NCBI GenBank assembly: GCA_943735955.1
Contig: OX030960.1
Span: forward strand, 6,348,035-6,412,034
Source of the DNA: Piscicola geometra
Taxonomy: Eukaryota > Annelida > Clitellata > Hirudinida > Piscicolidae
Reading direction: 5' to 3'
Length of the DNA stretch: 64,000 nucleotides
The translations under genes were made by a program, and so were the position numbers. The notes beneath the pieces were generated by a model. The model was given only the letters and a program-made list of their open reading frames with translations, searched no databases and was not told the origin of the DNA. The stretch's first letter is position 1; the number at the start of each line of letters is the position of its first letter. Shown here piece by piece: positions 1 to 13,200 of the stretch.

Positions 1-2150
1 TATCGTAGATGACCCTGCTCATGGGCTTTCCAGCGCCTTCAAAAGCATCCAGACTGGCGCCTTTGATCTCGAAAACTGCCTCCTCTGAGGCCCACTCGTC
101 GTAGAGGTGGTCGCCTGCGAATGTGGTGTGCGAGTTGGAATTGTCGAGTTCTATTAGATTCTTTCAGAGCATTTTATAGTAACATCTTCATATATTTCAA
201 TGTTTTGGTCGATTAAAGGCCTTATTCTAAGGGTGAAAAGCAGCTTAATTAGTAAGCATGGAGTGACCTGGCAGGAGCCAGATGGAGCCATCGGTGAGGA
301 GTCTGAAGACTGGCGTGAGTCTCTGTCGGGCTCGTTGAGTGAACGTCCTACGACGAGCCTCAAGCTGCAGCGACTCGAGCGTCGGCAGTCCGTTGAGGTC
401 GCTCAGTTCGTAGCATTGGGGAGGAGCGAAGGAAGAGTCGGTGAGTGTGAACGTTACAGGCTGTTGTTCGAGGAAGTCTTTTGGTTTGCCCCACTGCGTG
501 AGCGGGTAAGTGTGGATATTTGAATGAGTGTTTGAATTGTAATTAATGGGTGATTAGAGTTAATTGAAGTTACTAAAATGTATGATTTGTTTTTATTATC
601 TGATTCCCCGAATAAACCAAGCGAAATTAATAAGCTTTATTAGCCTAATAAACTGATTAATGAGGCAGAATCAAACTAATGAACGAGTAAAAGATGCAAC
701 ACTTCCCACCTCCATCATGGTGCTTTCGTAGTTGTCAGGCTTGACAACGGGCAGTTGCTCACTTTGCATGCAACACAGGTAGAACATCGTGTCGTATCTG
801 ATGTGAGATATTTATCGTGTCGAAGGAGTATTTTATATATGAATTCAAGTTTTTTCTAAATATATTCTTGTTCTCATTTTAAATTTTAAAATCAAAATCA
901 TTAAAACTCTCATTATGACACCGTAAATACTCCAATATATCTACAAAAGCTCTAAATTCGGATGAGGAATGATGATGACTACCTGGTGGTACTCTTTTTA
1001 AAGATCGGAGTCATCCAATTGTTCCATTCGTATAAGGACCAAACGTCCGGAAGAACCTAAGAAAGAGAGAGAGAGGAAGGAAATGATAGAATGAATGAAT
1101 GAAATATGGATGAGATGATGATTGTGGATAAAAATAGAATGATGGTTTTTTTAAAGGAATTATTACGAGAGAGTTGGACTGACCTGCAAGGAATGACACA
1201 TGTGCATAAACTGGCCTGCATCATTCAACACTTTCCGCTTCCACTCTTTCTTCTCCTCCTTCTCTAACACTACCTTCCCACTCCCATCCCTCCCACCCTC
1301 CTTTCCACTCTCAGACGTTGAACCTTTCACGATTCCACCTGTAGGATACTCCTTGATGCGCGTTTCATCATTCACCTCTTTCAGCTCATCTCCCCCCACC
1401 ACCAACAGCAAGCCGGTCTCTTCAAAGGTCTCTCTAATGGCGCATATGCGGAAGATCACTTCTGCCGGCAGTTCTGCACGTCTGTTCGCTTGCATTACTG
1501 GGTAGGCTTGAAGAACGTGTAGTGGTGGTGTGAATTGGTGTTTGTAGTTACTACATTGAGTTGAGGTCTAACAGAAATATGCGTTTAATTTATTCCGGAA
1601 AAAATGCGCATAAAACTTTATGTTTCAAATTAATTTATTCAATTGTATGCACCCTTTATGACTATTAAAATGTGAAGATAAAGCATCTCCTAAAAGTGTT
1701 GACGCTAAAGACAACACTTACAAGAATCTGCGGTTTTAAGATTGTGAAGGAATTGTTGGTAGGAAGGTCCCGCCAGTTTGTCAAACAGACCCGACCAGCC
1801 TGGGTTCGAGTCTGCCTCACTCACTGAGCCTCCTGTGTTATGTGGAGAATGTGTTATAGGATGAACTGAAGATATGCTCATTGTAATTGAGTATTTATTT
1901 TATTTAACATTTTTTAACAACAAGATGAAATAAGGGAGTGAAACAAATATAAAGTTGAATTTCAACCTGGAAAGACCATCTTAGAAGGCATGAAGGGTGT
2001 CTTATTGTGCCTCATCATCATCAGCAACTTGTAGTCTTCCTTCTGACTATTTTCTTTTGCAGAAACGTTTGATACTGCAGTATTTTGCTTGGAGTTTATT
2101 CTGGCACGACAAGCCACCAATAAACTGGCAGCATCTTTCCACTTTTTCAT
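1..2150 (-). CDS. NUDT19: NUDT19-like Nudix hydrolase (C-terminus beyond window edge)
   Basis: Exons read on the minus strand: 2150-1967, 1832-1722, 1497-1184, 1056-983, 797-710, 493-268 and 114-1 (open at the edge). All have GT/AG borders and matching phases. The N-terminus has KDAASLLVACRAR, then MMMRHNKTPFMPSKMVFPGG, which parallels the vertebrate NUDT19 start. The Nudix core reads FRICAIRETFEETGLLLV and keeps the REx-EExG residues. As in NUDT19, the glycine and catalytic parts of the box are split by a long insertion. Further matches are PDVWSLYEWNNWMTP, RYDTMFYLCC and DGSIWLLPGDHLYDE. Family knowledge: NUDT19 is a CoA/acyl-CoA diphosphatase of peroxisomes or mitochondria. The C-terminal targeting signal would lie outside the window. 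The start ATG is the first in frame, but no upstream in-frame stop was seen close by. Confidence 0.9.
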
Positions 2151-4160
2151 TCTTTTAACCTTTTGGAAATATTTGCAGCCAGATTTAAATGGGGTTACTT
2201 ATTTAATGACGAATCCTTTTTATTTCTGAAATTAAAAGTGAATTTTTTATTCATTTTGTGTTTTTTACAAATGTATTAAGAATTTGATAGATTCAGTGTC
2301 CTTTAGCTTTCCAAATTTCATTTGAATATTTTAGTTAAGATTGTAAAAATAATTACATTCATAAGTAATAAATCTCATTTAATAAAAATAAAAGAATGTT
2401 AAACGCTTATATTAATGAACATTATTTATTAAATTAACCGCAGGCAATGTTCTTAAAAAAGGATCTTTAATTACAATGGAGTAGTGCGAGAACTTCAATA
2501 AAATAATAATTTCTTATGATGATATTAATTTTAATTATTCCTGTGAAAACTAAAAATTGAAGTTATTCTAAAAAATGTTTTATAACGGTTTACTTTCAAA
2601 TTAATAGAAATAGATTGATTTTCGGTAAAAATTTACTATTTATTAATAGAAAAGCATTCAATGAACAACCAAAAAAAGTAAACTCACTAATTAAAGTTTT
2701 TTCATAAAATTTTGCCAATATTTTTGGAAACTTTGGATTCAATCAACCAGTCTATCAATCAATCAAATAACTTTTTATAGCGCATTTGATCAATTAAGAG
2801 CGCTATCATTGATTCCATTGCAAACGTTCTTAACCAAATTCTGGATGACATTATTCGCTTTATACAGCTGCAGTTAACGGAGTTTCATCTGAAAATAACT
2901 ATCGGAAGCTTTTCCAGTTGTTGCTTCTGTTTCTTGGAGTAGAGACAATCGTTTGTTCGGCCAAGCTTATCTTCTGTTTCAAAATCTTATTTTTACATTA
3001 AAAACTTTAACTGACAGCAAAAGAAATGTCTTCGAAGCTGTGATAGTCAACTGCAGGTAGCTCCAACGCCTTAAAACTTAGGTTTTCGACCTAAGTAGAG
3101 TTGATTCTTCTGTTTACTCTTAAACTTTTCAAGAGCAACTAATAAAAACTTGAATAATGATTATGCTTTATTAGTCTTGTTTTAAAACCCCTAAGAGGAA
3201 CATTAATTAGCTCATTTTATTAAAAAATGATCATTTTAGATCAGAAAAAATACAACAAATTTTATTGATGAAGGCGCATAAGGAGTTGGTCTGTTGATTG
3301 CACAATTGATTTCAAGTTTTAAATATCGAAGCACTGTACAAGGAAAAAAAGTTTAATTACACATCAAGTGAATATTGAGTTTAGAAAGGTATTAATACAG
3401 TCATGGCGACAGCCAATCAGTCTGTCGGTCAGAAGACCAACAATGAAATCCCATTAGCCAGTCTATGAGACCAACAGAAAATTTTGAAAAAGCAGTTTAA
3501 TTTAAGTTTTTAAATCTTTTTTTTGTATTTGTTAAAAATAAACTATTTTGTAGTAACCGTTTTATTGTTTTCGGAATACTTCTTTCGTTTATGAGTTTTT
3601 GAAAAGAAAAGCGTTTTATTTAAATACACATCGAAAATATTCGAGTATTTGTAATTATATTAAACAAATTAAAGTAAAACCAAATATACTGTAAAATAGT
3701 TATTTTAAAAAACACAAAAAATTGACTGACTAATATGTTCAATCCGTCGGTCAGTTGGTCACACAAAGTGTGGAAGTCTTTCGCCCTGACTGTTATACTT
3801 TCTAGTCTTTTCAAAAACAATGAAAGGATATTAATTCAGGATTCACTGCGGATAAGATGCTTATAACACGACTCCTTCATGATAAGTTGTATGCGTGAAG
3901 ATATGATTATAATAAAAGAATCGAAATAAAAAAGTGTTTTGAATAAAATGAATGTATACAGTGTTAGTCAAGATTGGGTTGTGTAATGATTTTCTATAGC
4001 CAGTATAACATTTTAAAAACAAGCTTTCTAAACTTAACAAAAGGCAGAGCAAGAAACCAATATCAGCTAAAGGCCTCAGAAGGACTTGTGTTCATTGACC
4101 ATTAAGATCTCGAACGAAACACTGAAATACTCAAACACACATACATACACATACATACAC

Positions 4161-4249
<89 letters not shown>
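2151..4249. other. AT-rich spacer between NUDT19 and HNF4
   Basis: No convincing coding exon on either strand. Short open frames at 3620-3820 and 3861-4052 (minus) are AT-rich with no recognisable motif. The right end should hold the HNF4 3' UTR, and TTTATT strings (AATAAA on the minus strand) near 3551 and 3613 are possible polyadenylation signals. Confidence 0.5.
4161..4246. repeat. (CA)n microsatellite in HNF4 3' UTR
   Basis: About 43 uninterrupted CA units lie four bases beyond the HNF4 stop codon (4250-4252), so a (TG)n tract would open the 3' UTR. Confidence 0.95.
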
Positions 4250-7200
4250 TCAGACACTGCATGGGTTGAAGGGCTGGGTGGCCGTCATGGGCCACTCACA
4301 GGGCAGAGGACCCACTTGCGCGTGGTATGCAGGAGAGAAGGGGTGGCCAAAGAAGGAGGGCTGTGTCATTTCTGTGTACTCTGCCGCAAAAATTGAGAAT
4401 TTGATAATTTCTAAATAGTTTTTTCAAGAATTTGAATTAATATTTATTACAAAAAAAGAAAGTTATTTTTGTAAGCAGTGCTTTTAAAAAGAAATGGTTT
4501 TTGTAATTTTTTTTTTAAACTAACTCAAACTAGATTATGCAAAAGATCTTCCTTTTTATAACTAAAATCACACCTTGAAGGAGCATTTCATGAATGAGGC
4601 TGTCCAACTTGAGTCCCGAGTAGTAGCGAACCAAGTTGAGTTGTTCAACCAGCTGGTGCGAGATCGACTGTAGGCTCTGCAGCAGGAGTAGCATTTCACC
4701 GAAGCGGCCCCTGGAGTCGTACTGCCTGTCGTTGATGTAGTCTTCGAGGTTGACCTGCACTTGCCAGCGAAAGGATCTCACTTTGTGGCTGTCGCTGATG
4801 CCTTTGCAAGCTGCGGGAGGGAGGGTGGAAAAGGTTTGTATTAAAAGGTAAATGGGTTAAGTTGAAGTGAAAATTGAAAATGGTTAATAAAGTTCCAAAT
4901 CTGAATTATTTAAAGAAAGTGTTTACTAAGCAAATACTATTTTGAAATAGTGAAAAATGTTACAACTAAATTGAAAACTTTAGTTATACTAAAACTACAT
5001 TTTGTTTTTAAAGAGTAAAAAAATGTATATTTATATGTCAATACTTATTACATTATGTTCAGGTAGTTCCAAATAAATAGGTTTAAGCAAAGACGAAAGC
5101 GAATATAATTAAGAGAGATTCCAAAGGCTAATGAAGATATAAATAAGAAAGAAATTGATTTAAGAGTTAAGAGACTTTAGCTCCAGGACTACCTAGCTCG
5201 CTCATCTTGTTACGGCGTCAGAGGCCTCCCAATTGATAAATCACCTCTCTCCATCATCCACTCAACTAGATCACTAAACAACTCGTGAACTCTTCCTGCT
5301 TAACAAGCGCCACAACTCACCGTCATCGGATTGAACTTTCAAACTATCCTTCTTGCACGCCAGACTGACAAATGCGCATATTCATTTGTGAACCCCTGAT
5401 TGCCTTCCTAAACTATGTAGCTACTTTATATAATAATTTAAATCGAAAGCAGTTTATTACAATTAATCAAGAAACTTTTAGAAAAAAACATCTTTATTCA
5501 AAAAAATATTTATAATTACTAAAAAAAACTTTGGAACCTTTCATTAAGTTCAACTTACAAAATGAAATAAAACAATGTAAAACATGTTATATAAAATCAT
5601 ATGGATCAAAAATTGTTGAATTGAATGATTTAACGCCGTCAACAGGCTTCTAATTGCTTTTTATACTTTTGGTCAGATGAAGTTTTTATTTAACTATTTT
5701 TTTTTCTATTTTTTTGAGAGCAAGCCACTGGCCGGCGCTACAAAGACACGCGTCGTCTGCTCAATTAGCAGGATTAATCGCTGCTCTTGTTCGCTGGGTC
5801 TAATGTGTGTCATTGCGTGTCTATCCTTTCACTTGATCTTCTCGTTTTGATAAATTGATTTTATTTTATATTATAAAATTGATTTTATTTTATATTACAA
5901 AAATTGATTTTTTATGCCTTAAATAAAACATCTAGCGACTTTTTTCGATTAGTTACCTACTTTCATCGACCACTTATGCATTTATTAACATTACTTTTTT
6001 CGAAAGAAACCGTAAGATAATCTAAAAAAGTAACTTTACTCAAGTTTTCAAGTCATTAGTGTCTGAGTTTTGTAGATGCTTTGAGTGTTCGGGAGAAGAA
6101 AGGTTGAAGTTCAGGAGGCGCGTTAAATTATTCTTTTTGATTTATTTCACTGCTGCTTTTGACACTAATAATTTAAATAAAACTAATAATAATGAAGAAA
6201 GTTATTATAGTGGCGTATAACCCGTAAGCGCTTTTAGGCCACTTATATTGCACATTTTTTAATTTAAGCTTATAGGTAACCAAGGCATCGGTTGCTCTAG
6301 AACCTGAGGCCATTAACCACTGTTCAAGCCAAGAGTCGTCCCAAACTCGGTCGGTCATGAGTATCATGATTGGAAAAATAGAAAAGACTCAAATTTTTGA
6401 TTCTACATATAATGTCTTTTTACTCTTTTTATGAAAACTAAATGTTGCTAGTTTTGAAATAAAAAAACATAAAAAGACTTAAGTAAAAATGTGGCGTGAA
6501 TAAAGACCTGGGTCGAAGAATATGATGGCGAGCAGACAGGCGACTTCTGAGTCGTCGACTTGGATGTCCTTCATTGTAGCCACAACCTCGTCTAAGATCC
6601 GGCAAGTCACCTGTGTGTAAATGATCATAAAGTTTAGGATAAACGCAGATTACAGAGAAGAAAACTATTTATAGGTTTTTCGCCTTTAAAATTATTAAAC
6701 ATTTTTATTTAAATGATTTATTAAAAAGGTTTATATTCTAGTAATAGAGTGAGATGAAAATAAGTTTTTAGAAGTTATAATATTTAGTAGATGTTTTGAG
6801 TGGATTATTTATGATGTTTTGTTGATAACTTCATTGGAAAAGAACAATATAGTTGTGCATTGAGACAAGAAAATTCAAGGTATATTAAAAGATAAATGGA
6901 AAAATTAATTTTTTTAAATGTTGATCTAGATTCACTGTTCAAGATAAAAATAAAAATATTAGAGTTTCAAATGTGAATATAAAACTTAATTTAAGAACAA
7001 TAGTGAAGGAAAAGTTTATTTTCGAGAAAAAAATTTGTATGAAGTAAAAAATTAATAAAGAATAAAATTATATATAGAACAAACTTCTGATAGTCATTTT
7101 AAAATTAATTTATAGAAATTATTTTGGACAAAATTCACTGAGTAACAGGTGTGTAAAACATCTAGGAACATCAAATGTGTCTTTTTCTTTATTTTTTCTG

Positions 7201-10200
7201 TTTTTCCATTTTCGACAAAGTTTCAAATCCCTTTCAGCAAGGCGATTATGAAAAATATTTCTACTGTATCATGTCAATTTCAAGGATAAATATGCACTGA
7301 TGATCAAATACTTTGAATGTAACTTGTGGGAATTTCGGTTTTGAAAAAAAAAACATTAAAAACTGTTGTCAAATGGGAAAAAGTGCAAATGTTAGTGAAT
7401 TAAAGTTATTATCATAAATGAATTATTAACCTTTCAATAAAAGCTTTTTTAAATAATAATACAACTTTAAAACGCTGCAAAAATTCTTAAAAACTGGAAA
7501 TATACTTAACAAGAAAAAACTCTAATTAATCTATAATTTATATTTCATAACTTATAATTTATAGACTATAAATCTAAGTATACTTGAAGACCAGCTCACC
7601 TTGTTTTGTTCGGGGTCGAGGCAGTTGCGAGTGAGGAGGGTGTCGTTCGAGAGGAGTAGCAAGTCCCTCAGGTTGAGTGACCTCCGAGCCACTCCGAGCA
7701 GCAAGTGCTTGCAGGCGTTTGATCGCAAGAGCGCCACCTGTTGTGTGATTAGTTGTGTGTTTTTATGTTGAGGTTTCATACGATTTATTAAGTACATTTT
7801 CCTAGTTTTTTTCCGCGTCTTACTTGCTTTAGCGCATCATTACTATTTTCTTCATGAAACTAAGTTCACGTTTATTTTTTTTTCATCTCAAATTAATTTA
7901 TTTAGTTTAAAATTACATTTTTGTGAATTTACAAGCCATATTAAAAAAGTATTTCTTTATAGACATTAAATTTTTATTTCCGCATTGTATTTTTCTTCTG
8001 AATATGCGGATCAAACCGAGTTTCTAAAGGCCTTTAACAATTTTTACAAAAGTTTTAGGTGTTAAACGAGCTTTTTGTACTACAAATATCTAAATTTTTG
8101 ATTTATATAACATAAATAAATAATTTTTGGTAAATTATGTTACATGATTGATGTTATTAATATATAAAAAATTGTTTCACCACTGATTCTGCCAGAAAAC
8201 TAAATTTAAAAGATATGTTTCAAAAGTTCTATCATAACTATATGAGTCTCTTTTTTCCTATTTTATTGTATTCAACTCATTTAAGTTTATTAGCTTTTTC
8301 AATTAAGCATTGCCAGTTCAATCTCATCAAGGTCTACAAGATTGAATCAATACTTTTTTAAAATACGTTTTTCCAAGATTATTAGGTCAAATAACCTATA
8401 ATATAAGCTATAAGTTCTCACCTGATCGTCGAGAGGAAGTTCTCCGAAGCTCGGGATCAGCTTCGCCCACTCGACCATCGACAACAACTGCTGCTTCATC
8501 GACTCACATATGTCCTGCAGGCCAGCCATCGTCTTCGTGCTCACGTCACCCCCGTTCGCTTGGCTCAGCATCTGGGTGGTTGTGTATTTTGTAGATGATG
8601 TGGACAATTTATTCTATAAAAAAATTGTGAAAATAATTTGGTATTTGCCATGCGTGAAATAAATCCTCTAAGATGAGATCATTGGATGAGATAATTGGGT
8701 TAATTAAGTAATAAAAAAAATTCTGTTTGCTTTAAGGCTTTTTATTTATGAAAGTGTTTTATAAAGTTCATATTCATTTCATCAAACAAGCATAACTTTG
8801 CCTTAACAACTAAAATACAAAATTATTGCATCTATGAAGAAACTAAGCTATGGTCTTAGATGGATCTTTTCAATCTTTTTCAAGACAATAGCTTATACTG
8901 TTTCTAAAGAAAAATTCAATAAATATTGTTAAATTAATGAAACTTAAGCTAAAATCTTTAAAAACAAGATATGAAAACATGTGGGAAAATAGTAGAAAAT
9001 TTTTACAATGTTTTTTTAGTGGAAACATTTTTTAAATAAGTTTTCTCTTGTATTTTCCAATTTTTTCTGCATTAGAGACTTATTCGATTAGGAAAAGAAT
9101 ATTCCCTTTACCATGTCATGGAAGAAAGTCCAAAAAAATATGTTTTCTGTTTTGACTCTTCGAACAATTTTTAAACTTTTCAAATTATATTTTAGATTTT
9201 TCTTTTTATTCAAAATATCGGTGTTTTATATATATTTTGGGGTGTTTTTTCTTCACGTAACACATTTACAAGCCTGTAAACAAGTATTCAAAATGTCGTC
9301 GTCATCATCATCATCTTGTCGAGACAAGTTCCAGGTAAGCCTTTTATATTATACCGATATGAAATTGTCATTTCACATTGTAAAAATTATTTCAAGCATC
9401 TTAACTTCGATGACTACCAAGAAATTGAAATGAGAGATATTGCTTTAGTACCTAGAAGCAACCCTGTCTAAGAATGGAAACAGCACAGCGGAAGTAAAAT
9501 TTGACCTGGTTCGGCCACATCATAAGACAACACATAGCGTCCAAAACAGTGCTAGAGGGCATGTTAGAAGGAAATCATTAACTAATTCGTCAATAAGAGA
9601 GCTTGATCGACATCGTGAAATCGTAGGCCCATAAAAACCATCTTTTTTCACTTCACTGCAGTTCTAAGTTTTCAACTCAAGGTATGTAATGTAGATTTTC
9701 ATCAAATCTCATTTATTGGTATATTTTTTTCAATCTATAGACATATCTCAAACTTTATCAGTTCAGCTCATTCTTTTTATAATAAACAGACTACTTCTTC
9801 ATCACAGCCTCCCCATTTACAACAATCAATCTTTTGTCATTGTATAAAATTATGATTTTGAAAATAAATTTATATGAAATTTACATTATAGTTCTTTCAA
9901 AAATCTGATTTTAAAATAAGTATCAAAAGCTAAGCAGATTCTAAGATCAATCATCACAATTTTCTTTTATGTTTGAATATAAAAAGTTAAAGGTTAAAAA
10001 TATTTTTCCCATATAAGGTTCATACCCTGTGAACATCCTATATGGGCCTATATGGGTCCCATATGGGCTAAATGGGCTAAGGGTAATCAATATGGGTCCT
10101 ATATGGGTCCTATATGGGCTTCGTGGGCTAGAGATTATCTATATGGGCCCTATATGGGTCCTATATGGGCTAAATGGGCTTTAAAAAAGAATAAAATTTA

Positions 10201-13200
10201 ACGTGTTTTTAAAGAAAAACCTATTTGGGAAGTATATGGGTCCTAAATGGGCTAAATGAGCTTTGAATAATAATAAAAGTTGAAGTGTTTTCAAGGAAAG
10301 CCTATGTGGGTCCTATATGGGTCCTATACAGGCTATATGGGCTTTGAATAATAAAAAAAAGTTTAAGTGTTTTTATGGAAAGCCTATGTGGGTCCTATAT
10401 GGGTCCTATACAGGCTATATGGGCTTTGAATAATAAAAAAAAGTTAAAGTGTTTTTATGGAAAGCCTATGTGGGTCCTATATGGGTCCTATATGGGCTAA
10501 ATGGGTTTTGAATAATAAAAAGAGTTCAAGTGTTTTTATGGAAAGCCTATGTGGGTCCTATATGGGTCCTATACAGGCTAAATGGGCTTTGAATAATAAA
10601 AAAAGTTAAAGTGTTTTTATGGAAAGCCTATGTGGGTCCTATATGGGTCCTATATGGGCTAAATGGGTTTTGAATAATAAAAAAAGTTCAAGTGTTTTCA
10701 AGGAAAGCCTATGTGGGTCCTATATGGGTCCTATATGGGCTAAATGGGCTTTGAATAATAATAAAAAGTTTAAGTGTTTTTATGGAAAGCCTATGTGGGT
10801 TCTATATGGGTCCTATATGGGCTAAATGGGCTTTGAATAATAAAAAAAGTTCAAGTGTTTTTATGGAAAGCCTATGTGGGTCCTATATGGGTCCTATATG
10901 GGCTAAATGGGCTTTGAATAATAAAAAAAGTTCAAGTGTTTTTATGGAAAGCCTATGTGGGTCCTATATGGGTCCTATATGGGCTTAATGGGCTTTGAAT
11001 AATAAAAAAGTTCAAGTGTTTTTGTGGAAAGCCTATCTGGGTCCTATATGGGTCCTATATGGGCTAAATGGGCTTTAAAAAAATAATAGTTTGTAATGTT
11101 TTCAAGGAAAGCCTATGTGGGTCCTATATGGGTCCTATATGGGCTAAATGGGCTTTGAATAATGAAAAAAGTTGAAGTGTTTTCATGGAAAGCCTATGTG
11201 GGTCCTATATGGGTCCTATATGGGCTAAATGGGCTTTAAAAAAATAAAAATGCTGAGTGTTTTCAAGGAAAGCCTATGTGGGTCCTATATGGACTTAATG
11301 GATTTTGAATTATTGTAACATATGGCCATGGTTTTTGTAAAATATTTATTTTTTATTTTATTTTAGTCATTTGAATTTATTATCTCTTTTATTTTAGAAA
11401 TGTTATCTTCTGTTGTAATTATTTAAAAAGTATTTGTCTATAAAAGTCATTCTGGTTTCTTATTAAAGTTTATAAAAAAAAATTCTCATTATTAAATATT
11501 AATATTAAAAAATTTAAAGTTATGCAAATAATTATTCAATAGTTCAACAAACTTTTTGAAACCCCACAAGTTGTAATCAATGTATTCAATATCTATATAA
11601 GATACCAGCCATTTTTATTAATATATGTAATGAAAAAAAAAAGCCGGTTAGCACTCCCCTTTACCAGAACAAATGAAACCATGGTATTTAATTCATCAAT
11701 AAATTATTCGCAACAGGTTCTGTCAAAACCAACTCAACTCAAACATACAGAAGAGAAATCAAAGTACACGTGTCCAAATTAGAAAAGCAAGCCAAGCAAA
11801 ATTCAAAAAAAATAATCTTGAAGATTCCGATCAATCACATTTTTTATATTTGGACTATTTTTCTCACATCTTTAAATCTATGTTTGGCAGAAATATTTTA
11901 ATTGCTTTTTATAAAAATAAATAATTTATCAATCAATCATGTGTTGCCCATATAGCCCATATGGGACCCACTTAATTTGGTGTAGCATTTTGACATGGGT
12001 CCCATATGGGCTGCCCATATAGGGCCCATATGGGCTGCCGATCTAGGGCCCATATAGGCTGCCCATATAGTTGCCCATATAGCCCATATGGGACCCACTT
12101 AATTTGGTGTAGCATTTTGACATGGGTCCCATATGGGCTGCCCATATGGGGCCCATATAGTTACCCATATGGGACCCATATAGGTCCCATATAGAATGTT
12201 CACTGGGTATTCTAATTTTTATTCAACTCTTTGAATATATTTGTAAGATTAAATACAATAAAAAATATTAATCTATTAGTCTTAGCACAAATAACTTCTG
12301 GACAATATTTTTAGTCGTTATTCAAAATCAATGTTTGAATACAGCATGCGCATCAAGTGAGTCAGCATCGTTGTCTTTCCTCTGTAACGACTCAAAGACT
12401 CCTTGAAGCGCCCTGCCTGCTAGCGTAAACAATCATTTCTGCAGCTTTTGCCATATTATGCTGATTACATGAGACAGCTAACATAAGAATTGTAAAAACA
12501 AATAATGAAATTTTTATGAGAAAAAAGTTTATAACAAGAAAGAAAAAAAAAATCTTAAATTCTTTGCCAATAGAAAAGTTACAAAATGCTAAAAAAGATA
12601 GGTACATTTCTCGTGGCAACGTCTGACTTGTAGAGAGTGGTGACTGACAGGTGGTGGTTGTGGTGGTGGTCTTCGAACGGAGTCCTCCTGACGCTGATGC
12701 GGTCTCTCTCGTTCTGAACCGCTGTGGTGTGGTGACGCAGGAATGAAGTGGGAGTGGAGTGGTCAAAGTGGTTGTTTGGAGATCTTCAAATTTATAGAGC
12801 GCGCTTGGAGAGCTGATAAAAAATGAAGTTTTAAAAGACTTTCGATAACAATTTTAAATGTATATGAGCCGAGTTTTGAAAGAAAAAAAGTGTACATTTT
12901 CAAAATTAAATAATTACATTAAAGCTTTTGATGCTGTAAACTTTTTTAGATGTTTTAATTAAAAGTTCATATCTTTAACAATGATTGATAGAAAAAACCT
13001 GAAGATCAAATAATACAATGTTAAATAGATTTTAGAAGTTTAAAAATTATATAAAGTTAAAACAATGTAAGCTTTGAAATTTCAAAACAAGTGTTAAAAA
13101 TCATAATTGAATAGATGCTTATGAGAATGATGGAGGGTCTTTTGCAAAGATGATGATGGTTCGAATCCAAGTTTGTTGCTAAGGTGCGTGAAGCCTTCAA

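Noticed and set aside
10619..10988. Small proteins with repeated [14 protein letters not shown]
   Set aside because: They translate the 81-bp satellite. Stops recur and there is no start context or gene structure.
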